DNA of 64,000 nucleotides from CAWCHZ01 sp963795555. GTDB taxonomy: Bacteria; Actinomycetota; Thermoleophilia; Solirubrobacterales; Solirubrobacteraceae. This document shows positions 40,403 to 49,024 of this stretch, one piece after another. A program made the translations under genes and the position numbers. Position 1 is the stretch's first letter. Each line of letters starts with the position of its first letter. The DNA lies in the NCBI GenBank assembly GCA_963795555.1, contig CAWCHZ010000002.1, positions 1 to 64,000 on the forward strand, written 5' to 3'. The notes beneath the pieces are model-generated. The model searched no databases. It had not been told where the DNA came from and was given only the letters and a program-made list of their open reading frames with translations.

Positions 40403-42094
40403 GTGCGCGTGCTGATCTTTCACGGCTACCTGCTGCGCGGGACCGGCTCCAACGTCTACAACGCCAACCTCGCTGCCGCACTGCGCGGACTGGGCCACGA
40501 GGTGCATCTGCTCAGCCAGGAGCGCGCCGCCGAGGAGCTGCCCTGGGTCGATGCGATCGGCAGCTGGCGGGCGGGCAAGCTGAGCGTGCGCGTGCTGCGC
40601 GAGCCGGTGCGCTGCACGGTGTACCGCCCCGAGATCGGCCGGCTGCTGCCCGTCTACGTAGCCGATCGCTACGAGGGCGTCCAGGCGAGGCTCTTCGCCG
40701 AGCTCAGCGAGGGGCAGCTGGAGCGTTACCTGACGGCCAACGTGCGGGCTGTGGCCGACGTGGCGCGCCGCGTTCGACCGGACGTCGCGCTGGCCAACCA
40801 CCTGATCATGGGGCCCATCGTGCTCGCGCGCGCGCTCGCCGAGCTGGGCACGCCCTACGCCGTCAAGATCCACGGCAGCGCGCTGGAGTACACGGTCAAG
40901 CCGCACCCCCGCTTCCTGCCCTACGCGCGCGAGGGGCTGGCGGGCGCGCGCGGCGTGTTGGCGGGGTCCCGCCACACCGCCGAGAGCCTCTGGGCGACGA
41001 TCGGCGACGCGATGCTGCCGGCGCGTACACGGCTGGGGCCGCCGGGCGTCGACGTGTCGTTGTTTGCGCCACGCAGCGCGCGTGCTGCCGCCAGCGGAGT
41101 CCGGGCGCTCGCGAGCCGGCTCGCGGCAAACCCGCCCGCGCGCACGTCCGGCGACCCGGCGCGCTCAGACTTCGCCGCCGATCCGCTCGAGGCTGCGCGC
41201 GCGCTCGAGTCGCTCGACCCCGATCGTGACCAGCTCGTCTGCTTCGTCGGCAAGCTGATCGTCTCCAAGGGCGTGGACCTGCTCGCCGCCGCCTGGCCGC
41301 TCGTGCTGGCGCGGGTCCCCACCGCGCGCCTGGCGATCGTCGGCTTCGGCGCCTACCGGCGCGCGCTGGAGCGAATGCTCGCGCTGCTTGGCGCCGGCGA
41401 TCTCGCCGGCGTGCGCACGCTGGCGCGCGCGGGGCGCGAGGCGGAGGGCGGGCCGCGCGCGCCGCTGCGACTGCTCGAGGCCTTCCTCGATGACCTGCAG
41501 GGCGAGCGCCGCCGTCGCTACCTGCAGGCCAGCGCAGCGCTGCCCGGCAGCGTGGTGCTGACCGGCCGCCTCGAGCATGATGCTCTGGCCGAGCTGCTGC
41601 CGGCCTGCGCGGCGCTGGTGGTGCCGAGCACGTTCCCGGAGTCCTTTGGCATGGTGGCCGTCGAGGCGGCGGCCTGCGGGGCGCTGCCCGTCTGCGCGGA
41701 GCACTCCGGGCTGGCGGAGGTGACGCGCACGCTCGCCGCAGCGCTGCCGCCGCAGGCCCGGCCCTGGCTGTCGTTCGACCTGGCGCGCGACCCGGTGGGG
41801 GAGCTGGCGGCGCGACTGAGCGACTGGCTGCTCGCGCCGGCGCCGCTGCGCCGCCAGGTACGCCGCTCGCTGGCCGCCACCGCGGCGGCCCGCTACTCCT
41901 GGCAGGGGGTGGCCGAGGGCGTGCTGGCGGCCGCCCAGGGACGGCTCGACGAGCTCGCGCCGGTGCTCGGACAGCGTCCCGGCGCCGGCTGGGGCCCCCC
42001 CGCTGAGCGCTCGGACAGCGTCCCGGCGCCGGCTGGGACCTCCCCCGAGTGCTCGGATAGAGTTCCGCCCGACGATGCTGAGGGCAGCGGTTAG
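40403..42094 (+). CDS. Glycosyltransferase family 4 with long insert and repeat C terminus
   Basis: GT-B glycosyltransferase of 563 residues from GTG at 40403. The N-terminal domain has GYLLRGTGSNVYNANLAAAL and KIHGSALEYTVKPHPRFLPY. The C-terminal domain has LVCFVGKLIVSKGVDLLAAA, VVLTGRLEHDALAELLPAC and the donor motif VVPSTFPESFGMVAVEAAAC. A ~90-residue insert between FGAYRRALE and LEAFLDDLQGERRRRYL makes it larger than usual. The last ~45 residues are Pro/Ser-rich and encoded by 42-44-bp DNA repeats. It overlaps the start of the cytochrome c lipoprotein gene. Acceptor unknown. Confidence 0.82.
   Translation: MRVLIFHGYLLRGTGSNVYNANLAAALRGLGHEVHLLSQERAAEELPWVDAIGSWRAGKLSVRVLREPVRCTVYRPEIGRLLPVYVADRYEGVQARLFAELSEGQLERYLTANVRAVADVARRVRPDVALANHLIMGPIVLARALAELGTPYAVKIHGSALEYTVKPHPRFLPYAREGLAGARGVLAGSRHTAESLWATIGDAMLPARTRLGPPGVDVSLFAPRSARAAASGVRALASRLAANPPARTSGDPARSDFAADPLEAARALESLDPDRDQLVCFVGKLIVSKGVDLLAAAWPLVLARVPTARLAIVGFGAYRRALERMLALLGAGDLAGVRTLARAGREAEGGPRAPLRLLEAFLDDLQGERRRRYLQASAALPGSVVLTGRLEHDALAELLPACAALVVPSTFPESFGMVAVEAAACGALPVCAEHSGLAEVTRTLAAALPPQARPWLSFDLARDPVGELAARLSDWLLAPAPLRRQVRRSLAATAAARYSWQGVAEGVLAAAQGRLDELAPVLGQRPGAGWGPPAERSDSVPAPAGTSPECSDRVPPDDAEGSG
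41965..42066 (+). repeat. 42-44-bp tandem repeat at the 3' end of the glycosyltransferase gene
   Basis: Copies begin GCTCGGACAGCGTCCCGGCG at 41965 and 42009; a diverged third starts GCTCGGATAGAGTTCCG at 42051. The last copy carries a -10-like TAGAGT 11 bp before the ATG of the next gene. Confidence 0.85.
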
Positions 42095-42800
42095 CAAGGG
42101 TGGCCTGCGAGCCGTCGGGGTGACTGCGGGCGCGATCGCGCTGCTGGCGGCCGCGGGCTGCCAGCTCAAGCCGACCGGCGACGCGGTGGCCGGCAAGCGG
42201 CTGTTCGTCTCGACCTGCGGCGGCTGCCACACCCTGCGCCGTGCCGGCACCGCGGGCACGATCGGCCCCAACCTGGACCAGGCTTTCGCGGAGGCACGCA
42301 GCTCGGGTCTGGGCACCAACGCGATCCGCGGCATCGTCAACCAGCAGATCCTCTACCCCTCGCCTGGCAGCGGCATGCCGGCGAAGCTGCTCACGGGGGC
42401 CAGCGCGTCGGACGTGGCGACCTACGTCGCTCAGGTGGCGGGCGCGGCCGGGCAGGACACCGGCGCGTTGGCCAATGCCGTGCCCGCTGCCGGTGGGGGC
42501 CCGACGCTGGTGGCCAAGAACGGCGCGCTTGAGATCGACGTCGCCCAGGCCGGCTTTCGCTTCGTGACGGGCAAGGCGGTCGCCACCGCGGGCAAGCTCA
42601 CGCTGAGCGCCAAGAACCCGCAGGGCGTCGCCCACAACATCTCGATCCAGGGGCCCGGGGTCAACGCCCAGGGGCCGATCGTCAACCAGGGCGGCACCTC
42701 CTCGCTGACCGTCACGCTGCAGAAGGGCACCTACACCTTCTACTGCTCGGTGCCCGGCCACCGCCAGGCTGGCATGGTCGGCACGCTGGTCGTCCGCTGA
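42075..42800 (+). CDS. Lipoprotein cytochrome c fused to a plastocyanin-like cupredoxin
   Basis: Protein of 241 residues. A signal with lipobox (AIALLAAAGCQLK) anchors it. Residues ~33-120 form a class I cytochrome c with heme motif CGGCHTLR and a distal Met region (YPSPGSGMPAKLL). Residues ~135-241 form a cupredoxin with copper ligands His in GVAHNISI, Cys in TFYCSVPGH, then His and Met in GHRQAGM. This pairing gives heme and blue-copper centres on one membrane-tethered chain. With a CtaG-like gene next to it and two oxidase operons nearby, it is a good candidate electron donor to a cytochrome oxidase. Start ATG inside the preceding gene. Confidence 0.85.
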   Translation: MLRAAVSKGGLRAVGVTAGAIALLAAAGCQLKPTGDAVAGKRLFVSTCGGCHTLRRAGTAGTIGPNLDQAFAEARSSGLGTNAIRGIVNQQILYPSPGSGMPAKLLTGASASDVATYVAQVAGAAGQDTGALANAVPAAGGGPTLVAKNGALEIDVAQAGFRFVTGKAVATAGKLTLSAKNPQGVAHNISIQGPGVNAQGPIVNQGGTSSLTVTLQKGTYTFYCSVPGHRQAGMVGTLVVR

Positions 42801-42859
42801 GCGGCTGACGGGCGCATCGGCCCCGCGCGCCCGCGCGTGGGACCACCGCGGCGCGCGAG

Positions 42860-42865
42860 TACGCT
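42860..42865 (+). promoter_or_regulatory. -10 box of a probable leaderless ctaG-like transcript
   Basis: TACGCT ends 7 bp before the ATG at 42873; no Shine-Dalgarno sequence precedes the start codon. Confidence 0.45.
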
Positions 42866-42872
42866 AGGGACG

Positions 42873-43775
42873 ATGTTCGTCCCGCCGCCGTTCGCCTCAG
42901 CCGATTCGGGCCCCAGCGCGATCGCCGGCCTCGTCGCGCTCGTGCTGGTCTACTGGCTGCCCTACTGGCGCCGCGCGCGCACCCTGGCAGGGGGGCAGCA
43001 ACGACCCGTGCCGCGCTGGCGCCAGCTCTGCTACGGCGCCGGCCTGATCGTGCTCGTCGGCGCGCTCAGCCCACCGGTCGGTCGGATCAGCGACCAGCTG
43101 TTCGCAGCGCACATGCTCGAGCACCTGCTGATCGGCGATGTCGCGGCGCTGCTGCTGGTGCTCGGCCTGACTGGCCCGTTGCTGGCACCGTTGCTGCGCG
43201 TGCGCGCGCTCGATCGGCTGCGCGCGCTCTCGCATCCGCTGATCGCCGTGCCGCTGTGGGCGATCAACCTCTATCTCTGGCATCTGCCGGTGCTCTACCA
43301 GGCCGCGCTGCGCCACGACGCGATCCACGTGCTCGAGCACGTCTGCTTCCTCGTCTTCGGGATCCTGATGTGGCTGCCGCTGTTCGGCCCACTGCCCAAG
43401 CCGGCGTGGTTTGGCAACCTCGCGCGGCTTGGCTACATCGTCGTGGTGCGGCTGATCGGCACCGTGCTCGCCAACGTCTTCGTCTGGTCGGGCACGCTCT
43501 TCTACGGCTACTACCTGCGCGGTGACGCCCACTGGCACATCACGCCGCTGAGCGACCAGAGCCTGGCGGGCTCGCTGATGATGATCGAGGAGAGCCTGCT
43601 GACGATCGGCCTGTTCTGCTGGCTGTTCCTGCGCGCCGCGCGCGAGGCCGAGGAGCGACAGCAGCTGGTGGAGCTGGCGGCGGCGCGGGGCATCGAGCTG
43701 ACCGACGTGCGCGCCGCGCGCGCGGTCGCCGCGGGGCGCGGCGAGGAGCTGCGCCAGCGCGTTCTCGAAAGCTGA
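42873..43775 (+). CDS. ctaG: Cytochrome c oxidase assembly protein, caa3_CtaG family
   Basis: Polytopic membrane protein of 300 residues with about seven hydrophobic segments. Conserved histidines appear in AAHMLEHLLIGDVAALLLVL, INLYLWHLPVLYQAALRHDA, VLEHVCFLVFGILMW and DAHWHITPLSDQ, as in CtaG proteins of caa3 oxidases, thought to help deliver copper to the oxidase. It stands between the cytochrome c-cupredoxin gene and the oxidase operons. Leaderless-type start at ATG 42873. It is convergent with the A2-type oxidase operon. Confidence 0.88.
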   Translation: MFVPPPFASADSGPSAIAGLVALVLVYWLPYWRRARTLAGGQQRPVPRWRQLCYGAGLIVLVGALSPPVGRISDQLFAAHMLEHLLIGDVAALLLVLGLTGPLLAPLLRVRALDRLRALSHPLIAVPLWAINLYLWHLPVLYQAALRHDAIHVLEHVCFLVFGILMWLPLFGPLPKPAWFGNLARLGYIVVVRLIGTVLANVFVWSGTLFYGYYLRGDAHWHITPLSDQSLAGSLMMIEESLLTIGLFCWLFLRAAREAEERQQLVELAAARGIELTDVRAARAVAAGRGEELRQRVLES

Positions 43776-44150
43776 CTCGGGGCCGCCCACCGGCCGCCAC
43801 GGTTGCGCCCCCAATGGCGCTCGCCCTCGGCGGGGGCTCGCCCTCGGCGCTGGTGTCGCTCCTTGGTGGACGACACGCCGATGCGCGGGCTGAACGCCCG
43901 GACGGCGTGTCCGCGCATCGGCGTTCCGGCGGGGGTTAAAGCTGCACAACCGACACGGAAAGCTCCTTTCAACATGCGCTCATGAGCGACAGGATTGCGT
44001 CTAATAGTCAAAGACCTGCATATGCAGGAAAGCGTTCGCGTGTCATAGCGGGGCACGCTCCGGGATCGAGCGATATTGGGGCCGCCAGCAATTGCGCGGG
44101 CGGCGGCTTCACGGCCCCCGTATCGTGCGAGATCGGAGCGGCCCCGCCCC
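43776..44150. other. Convergent intergenic region with large inverted repeat and short palindrome
   Basis: 375 bp without a supported gene; an open minus-strand frame crosses it but reads as low-quality Arg/Ala/Pro protein. It contains an inverted repeat with 14-bp perfect arms ACGCCGATGCGCGG (43875-43888) and CCGCGCATCGGCGT (43911-43924), with an inner hairpin GGGC-TGAAC-GCCC. A 14-bp perfect palindrome CCTGCATATGCAGG lies at 44015-44028. The part from about 43935 to 44060 is noticeably richer in A and T than its surroundings. The large hairpin has no T-run, so a bidirectional terminator is possible but not typical. Confidence 0.6.
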
Positions 44151-44261
44151 TTAGAGCAGCGCCCGCAGAACCACCACCAGCCCGACGATCACGGCGACCA
44201 CCACCGCGACGTAGAGCAGCAGGCGAAACGCGTCGCGCTCGGAGCGCAGCGGGTTGAGCAT
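44151..44261 (-). CDS. 36-residue membrane protein at the end of the A2 oxidase operon
   Basis: Frame from ATG 44259-44261 with Shine-Dalgarno AGGAG 10-14 bp upstream. The protein is MLNPLRSERDAFRLLL followed by one hydrophobic helix (YVAVVVAVIVGLVVVL) and RALL. It ends the coxB-coxA-usp-coxC operon, about 60 bp after coxC. A small single-helix protein at this site is likely an accessory oxidase subunit or assembly factor; that is inference. Confidence 0.6.
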   Translation of the reverse strand: MLNPLRSERDAFRLLLYVAVVVAVIVGLVVVLRALL

Positions 44262-44320
44262 CGCCGAACAACTCCTCCCGTCGCGGCCGCTCGATCGGCT
44301 GTCGTCCGCCGGCTCGCCGC

Positions 44321-44932
44321 CTACAGCACGTAGACCGTGCTGAAGACGACGATCCACATGATGTCGACGAAGTGCCAGTAGATCCCGGGCACCTCGACGC
44401 CGCGGTGCTGGTCGGGGCTGAAGTGCCCGCGGAACGCCCGCACGGTGACCATCGTCAGCAGCGTCAGGCCGATGAACACGTGCGCGCCGTGCAGGCCCGT
44501 CAGCCCGTAGAAGATCGAGCCCTGCGCGTGGTCGTGGGGCGCGAAGCCGATGTGCACGTACTCGTTGACCTGGATCGTCAGGAAGGTCAGCCCGAGCAGG
44601 AAGGTCGTCAGGATGCCGGCGCGCAGCGCCGCGCGATTGCCACGCCGGGCGCCCTCCAGCGCCCAGTGCATCGTCAGCGAGGAGGACATCAGGATCGCCG
44701 TGTTGACGCCGGCGACCGCGACGGGCAGCGACGTACCGGGCGCGGGCCACGGGTCGGCGCGCACGACCCGGATGAAGAAGTACATCGCGAAGAACGCGCC
44801 GAAGATCATCACCTCGGAGATGATGAAGAGCAGCATGCCGAGGAACTGCGGCTCGACGCGCGAGGAGCGGTTGGCCTCGGGTGGCCCGTGGTGGTGCTCG
44901 GCGTGCTCGGCGGTGATCGACGCGGCTTCCAT
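44321..44932 (-). CDS. coxC: Cytochrome c oxidase subunit III
   Basis: Membrane protein of 203 residues with five helices, typical for actinobacterial subunit III. It shows LGMLLFIISEVMIFGAFFAM, LMSSSLTMHWALEGARRGN, LGLTFLTIQVNEYVHIGFAP, GLHGAHVFIGLTLLTMVTVR and the end VPGIYWHFVDIMWIVVFSTV. It belongs to the A2-type oxidase operon, 5 bp after the tandem USP gene. No second subunit III is present beside the A1-type operon, so it could serve both oxidases. Confidence 0.93.
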   Translation of the reverse strand: MEAASITAEHAEHHHGPPEANRSSRVEPQFLGMLLFIISEVMIFGAFFAMYFFIRVVRADPWPAPGTSLPVAVAGVNTAILMSSSLTMHWALEGARRGNRAALRAGILTTFLLGLTFLTIQVNEYVHIGFAPHDHAQGSIFYGLTGLHGAHVFIGLTLLTMVTVRAFRGHFSPDQHRGVEVPGIYWHFVDIMWIVVFSTVYVL

Positions 44933-44937
44933 GGCGA

Positions 44938-45777
44938 TCAGGCGGCGGTCGCCTGCTTGGCGGCCTGCTCGGCTTCGAGATCGACGACGACGTGCTCGAC
45001 GGGGACGTTGCAGGCGCGCCGCACCCGCTCGATCAGATCGGCGCGCATCCAGCCGGACTTGGTCGCGGGAAAGCTGGAGATCACGATGTCGTTGACGCGC
45101 GTGACCTGCAGCGTGTTCATGACCGCGACGAACGGATCGGGGTCGCCGATCCCGCCGCTGACGCGCAGCCCCGCCTCGCGCAGCCGGTCCATCAGCGCGA
45201 TCAGCCGGTCGCGCGCCTCCTGGGCGCCCTTGTCGCGCTCCTGCGGCACGATCACCGTGAACCAGGAATCGCGCGACTCGCCGGCCTTCTCGATCAGCCG
45301 CCGGAACAGCGCCTCGCCGGCGGCGGTCTGGTTTGCGACGACGAGCGTGTTGACGATCTCCTCGTCGCTCGACAGATCGACGACGACGTGCGTGACCGGC
45401 AGCCCGGTGGCGTCCTCGACGCGCTCGATCAGCCCCCGGCGCATCCAGCCCGAGCGCGTGTCGGGGTGGGTCGAGATGATGATCTCATCGATGTCGTACT
45501 GATCGACGGCGTCCATGATCGCCGTGAACGGGTCGGGGTCCATGACCTCGCCGATCGCTGGGATGCCGATGTCGCGCAGCTGGGAGATCGTCATCTCGAG
45601 GCGCTGCTGGGCGGCATCGCGCACCGCCTCGTCCCAGATGACATTGCCGTGCTTGGGGCGGTTCTGCGGCGCGATCACGATGAAGCGCGCGTTGCCCTGG
45701 TCGAAGCGCTGGCGCACCGCCTCGCGCAGCTGGCGCCCGCCGACCGTCTCGTTGGCGACGACGAGGATGTTCTTCAT
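44938..45777 (-). CDS. Tandem universal-stress-like (UspA-fold) protein in an oxidase operon
   Basis: Protein of 279 residues made of two similar halves. Half one (1-~140) has NILVVANETVGGRQLREAV, DEIIISTHPDTRSGWMRRGL and THVVVDL. Half two repeats TLVVANQTAAGEALFRRLIE, NDIVISSFPATKSGWMRADL and EHVVVDL. The alternating helix/strand layout and GW(M)R motif match USP/HUP-fold proteins. No membrane segment. It sits between coxA and coxC, with a 4-bp overlap with coxA, so it is made together with the oxidase. An ATP-binding regulator or assembly partner of the A2 oxidase is a reasonable inference. Confidence 0.78.
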   Translation of the reverse strand: MKNILVVANETVGGRQLREAVRQRFDQGNARFIVIAPQNRPKHGNVIWDEAVRDAAQQRLEMTISQLRDIGIPAIGEVMDPDPFTAIMDAVDQYDIDEIIISTHPDTRSGWMRRGLIERVEDATGLPVTHVVVDLSSDEEIVNTLVVANQTAAGEALFRRLIEKAGESRDSWFTVIVPQERDKGAQEARDRLIALMDRLREAGLRVSGGIGDPDPFVAVMNTLQVTRVNDIVISSFPATKSGWMRADLIERVRRACNVPVEHVVVDLEAEQAAKQATAA

Positions 45778-47702
45778 TCGCTCTTCGGGGTCGTGGCGAC
45801 GGTGCCGCTCGGCGTCGGTCGTGCTTCGGCGCTGGCGGCGGCCGTCGTGCGCGGCTTGAAGATCCCATGCACCGCGCCAGGCACGCCGTACTCATAGGGG
45901 CCGCCGACGACGGTCGGGACCGCGTCGAAGTTGAACACCGGCGGGGGCGAGCTGACCTGCCACTCGAGCGTCAGCGCCCGCCACGGGTTGGCTGTCGCGC
46001 GCGGGCCGCCGCGCCAGGAGGCGACCATGTTGTAGAGGAAGACCAGCGTGCTGAGCCCGAGGATGAACGCGCAGATCGAGATGAAGAGGTTCAGGCCCGC
46101 GAACTGCTGGGCGTAGGTGGCGACGCGACGCGGCATCCCCTCCAGCCCGAGCACGTGCATCGGGCCGAACGTCGCGTTGAAGAAGACGAACGTCAGCCAG
46201 AAGTGGAGCTTGCCCAGGCGCTCGTCGTACATCCGGCCGGTCATCTTCGGGAACCAGTAGTAGACGCCGGCGAAGATCGTGAACAGGGAGCCGCCGAAGA
46301 GCACGTAGTGCAGATGCGCGACGACGAAGTAGGTCGCCGACACGTGGATGTCGACCGGGATCATCGCGAGCATCACGCCGCTGATGCCCCCAAGGGTGAA
46401 GCAGACGAGGAAGCCCAGCGCGAAGAGCATCGGCGTGTCGAGGCGCAGCACGCCGCGCCAGAGCGTCGCCAGCCAGGAGAAGATCTTGATGCCCGTCGGC
46501 ACGGCGATGATCGCGGTCGTAACCATCATCGGCACGCGAATCCAGCTCTGCATGCCGGAGACGAACATGTGGTGCGCCCAGACGGTGAAGCCGAGCATCA
46601 CGATCGCCAGCAACGAGAAGGCCATCATGCGATAGCCGAAGATCGGCTTGCGCGCCTTGACGGCGATGATCTCGGAGATGATGCCGAAGCCCGGCAGCAT
46701 CATGATGTACACCGCGGGGTGCGAGTAGAACCAGAAGACGTGCTGGTAGGCCAGCACCTCCCCGCCCTGGCCGGCGTCGAAGAAGTGAAAGCCGAGCGCC
46801 TTGTCGAGGATGATGAAGAACTGCGAGGCGGCGATGAACGGCGTCGCGATCACGACCAGCAGCGAGGTCGAGAAGTTCGCCCAGACGAGCAGCGGCATGC
46901 GGAAGAACGACATGCCGGGAGCGCGCATCGTGATGATCGTCACCAGGAAGTTCAGTGCCGTCGCGACCGAGGAGGCGCCGGCGAACTGCACGGCGATGCT
47001 GAAGAACAGCTGGCCGATCGGCGCCGAGGTCGAGAGCGGGGCATAGGCGGTCCAGCCGGTCGAGAACGAGCCTCCGGGCGCCAGGAAGCTGGCGATCATC
47101 ATGAAGCCGGCGACCGGCAGCATCCAGAACGACAGCGCGTTCAGCCGCGGGAAGGCCATGTCCGGCGCGCCGATCATCAGCGGCAGCACGAAGTTGGCCA
47201 GCCCGGCGAAGACCGGGATCACGAACAGGAAGATCAGCAGCGACGCGTGGACGGAGAAGAGGCCGTTGTAGGCGTTGGCGTTGACGAAGTGCGCGCCCGG
47301 CTGCGCCAGCTCGGCGCGCATCAGCATCGCCAGCAGGCCGCCGACCAACAGGAAGAAGAACGAGGTCACGACGTATTGGACGCCGATCACCTTGTGGTCG
47401 GTGTTGACGCGGAAGTAGTCGCGCCAGGAGCGGGCGCCGTGGCCGGAGTGGTCCTCGGGCCGCGTCGGGCGCCCGGAGGCCCAGTAGAACCAGTAGTCGA
47501 ACGCCCCCAGCCCGACCAGCGCACCCAGCGGCGCGGCGATCAGCCCCGCGGTCAGGATCGCGTGCCCGCCGACGGGATGATGGAAGTGCTGCAGCCAGCG
47601 GATCAGCGTCGTGATCGCCGCCGCGAACAGGCCTCCGAAGAGGAAGTAGAGCCCCGCCCGGTACCAGCCCGGGCCGCGGACCGCGCGCAGGGTTGCCGCC
47701 AT
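45774..47702 (-). CDS. coxA: Cytochrome c oxidase subunit I, A2-type heme-copper oxidase
   Basis: Polytopic protein of 642 residues from ATG 47700-47702. Before the core are two extra N-terminal helices (GLYFLFGGLFAAAITTLIRW and AGLIAAPLGALVGLGAFDYW). The core has heme and copper ligands NGLFSVHASLLIFLF, VFWFYSHPAVYIMML, TVWAHHMFVSGMQ and TYFVVAHLHYVLFGGSL. The YSHPAVY motif lacks the Glu of the D-channel (present in the second CoxA as HPEVY) and has the Tyr-Ser pair that defines the A2 subfamily. It follows coxB by 25 bp. The terminal reduction of O2 to water with proton pumping is the family role. Confidence 0.95.
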   Translation of the reverse strand: MAATLRAVRGPGWYRAGLYFLFGGLFAAAITTLIRWLQHFHHPVGGHAILTAGLIAAPLGALVGLGAFDYWFYWASGRPTRPEDHSGHGARSWRDYFRVNTDHKVIGVQYVVTSFFFLLVGGLLAMLMRAELAQPGAHFVNANAYNGLFSVHASLLIFLFVIPVFAGLANFVLPLMIGAPDMAFPRLNALSFWMLPVAGFMMIASFLAPGGSFSTGWTAYAPLSTSAPIGQLFFSIAVQFAGASSVATALNFLVTIITMRAPGMSFFRMPLLVWANFSTSLLVVIATPFIAASQFFIILDKALGFHFFDAGQGGEVLAYQHVFWFYSHPAVYIMMLPGFGIISEIIAVKARKPIFGYRMMAFSLLAIVMLGFTVWAHHMFVSGMQSWIRVPMMVTTAIIAVPTGIKIFSWLATLWRGVLRLDTPMLFALGFLVCFTLGGISGVMLAMIPVDIHVSATYFVVAHLHYVLFGGSLFTIFAGVYYWFPKMTGRMYDERLGKLHFWLTFVFFNATFGPMHVLGLEGMPRRVATYAQQFAGLNLFISICAFILGLSTLVFLYNMVASWRGGPRATANPWRALTLEWQVSSPPPVFNFDAVPTVVGGPYEYGVPGAVHGIFKPRTTAAASAEARPTPSGTVATTPKSE

Positions 47703-47727
47703 CAGATCCTCTGCTCCTTCGACGTCT

Positions 47728-48831
47728 TCATGGCTTTCCTCCCGAGACCTCCACAAGATAGGACACCAGCGCGTCGAGCTGTGCCGGCGTCAGGCGGGTG
47801 CCGAAGTCGCGCGGCATGACCCCCGCCGGAAAGCCGGGGACCGGGTAGGTGTCCGGCTTGACGATCTGCGTGCGGATGTAGCTGGCGCTCTTGCCCTTCA
47901 GGTAGCGGTCGAGCGCCGGTCCGACGGTGCCGCTGGTGCCGGCGGCCGCGATCGTGTGGCAGGCGCCGCAGCCCGCGCTGGCGCTCACGAAGACCTGCTT
48001 GCCCAGCGCGGCGGCGCCGGGCGTGGTCGCGCTCCCAGCGCCCGCGCCGGCCCCGGCAGCGCCCCTGCCGCCAGCGGTCGAGGTCGCGCCGCCAGCGGTC
48101 GAGGTCGCGGCCGGTTTGGACGCGGAGCTGAACCAGGTGTTGTAGTCGGCCTGGCTGAGGACGTGGACGACCGAGCGCATCGTCGAGTGGCCGATCCCGC
48201 AGAGCTGCGTGCAGACGATCTCGTAGCTGCCGATGCGTGTCGGGGTCGCGCGCAGGTGGGTGGTGACCCCGGGCACGGCGGATTCCTGCAGGCGGAAGGC
48301 CGGCACCCAGAAGGCATGGATCACGTCGCGCGAGTCGATCGAGAAGTAGACGGGCCGGTTGACCGGCAGGTAGAGCTGGGTGGTGCTGAACTGCCCTCCG
48401 CCGGGCCGCAGGTATTGAAAGGTCCAGGTGAACTGCTGGGCTTGGACGTGGACGTCGAGCACCGGCCCGCTTGGCGTCTTCTCGTTCTGGCGCAGGACGA
48501 CGAACGCATACGAGCAGAGCGAGATCAGCAGCACCGCCGGGAAGGCGGTCCAGAGGATCTCCAGGCGGGTGTTGCCATGGATCGGCGGGCCGTCGCGCAG
48601 CTCGTCGCCCGGGCGCGCGCGAAAGCGCAGGACCGCGAAGAGGATGACCGTCGCGACGATCGCGAAGATCGGCACCGACACCACCACCAGCACGCGGTAG
48701 AGCCGGTCGGTGTTGCTGGCCTGGCTGTCGGCGGCGGCCGGGAACCAGTGGATGTTGAGCCCGAGCGCGATCCCGGCGGCGGTGATCACGGCGAACACCG
48801 CCACGAGCTGGCCGACCTGGCGCCTACGCAC
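47728..48831 (-). CDS. coxB: Cytochrome c oxidase subunit II with fused cytochrome c (caa3 type)
   Basis: Protein of 367 residues. Two helices (VGQLVAVFAVITAAGIALGL; VSVPIFAIVATVILFAVLRF) are followed by a cupredoxin domain with the CuA site CTQLCGIGHSTM. A low-complexity linker with TAGGATSTAGG duplication then leads to a C-terminal class I cytochrome c with heme motif CGACH. GTG at 48831 is preferred to ATG at 48861: AGGAGGAGC ends 7 bp before the GTG and would lie inside the gene otherwise. First gene of the A2-type operon (coxB-coxA-usp-coxC-small protein). Confidence 0.92.
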   Translation of the reverse strand: MRRRQVGQLVAVFAVITAAGIALGLNIHWFPAAADSQASNTDRLYRVLVVVSVPIFAIVATVILFAVLRFRARPGDELRDGPPIHGNTRLEILWTAFPAVLLISLCSYAFVVLRQNEKTPSGPVLDVHVQAQQFTWTFQYLRPGGGQFSTTQLYLPVNRPVYFSIDSRDVIHAFWVPAFRLQESAVPGVTTHLRATPTRIGSYEIVCTQLCGIGHSTMRSVVHVLSQADYNTWFSSASKPAATSTAGGATSTAGGRGAAGAGAGAGSATTPGAAALGKQVFVSASAGCGACHTIAAAGTSGTVGPALDRYLKGKSASYIRTQIVKPDTYPVPGFPAGVMPRDFGTRLTPAQLDALVSYLVEVSGGKP

Positions 48832-49024
48832 GGACGAGCTCCTCCTCCATGGGCCAGGCATCCTATGGGACGCGCGCGATGACTACCAAGACGGCGCGTC
48901 AGCGGGCACAGAAGACCATCCCGCGGATTTGGACGCGGCGTCCCGCTCCCTGTTGCCGTCTTGTGCCGACTGTCGCTAAGATGGTGGCAGCTAGCATCAA
49001 AAGTTGCAAACTTAGGAGGCGCGC

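Noticed and set aside
40896..42761. 621-codon minus-strand frame opposite the glycosyltransferase and cytochrome genes
   Set aside because: No domain, and both plus-strand genes have strong motifs.
43511..44056. Minus-strand frame of 181 codons across the ctaG end and the 43.8-44.1 kb gap
   Set aside because: Overlaps ctaG out of frame, Arg-rich and without any start site or motif; the gap is treated as non-coding.
45867..47819. 650-codon plus-strand frame opposite coxA
   Set aside because: Composition of His/Arg/Asp/Gln repeats, antisense to a clear heme-copper oxidase.
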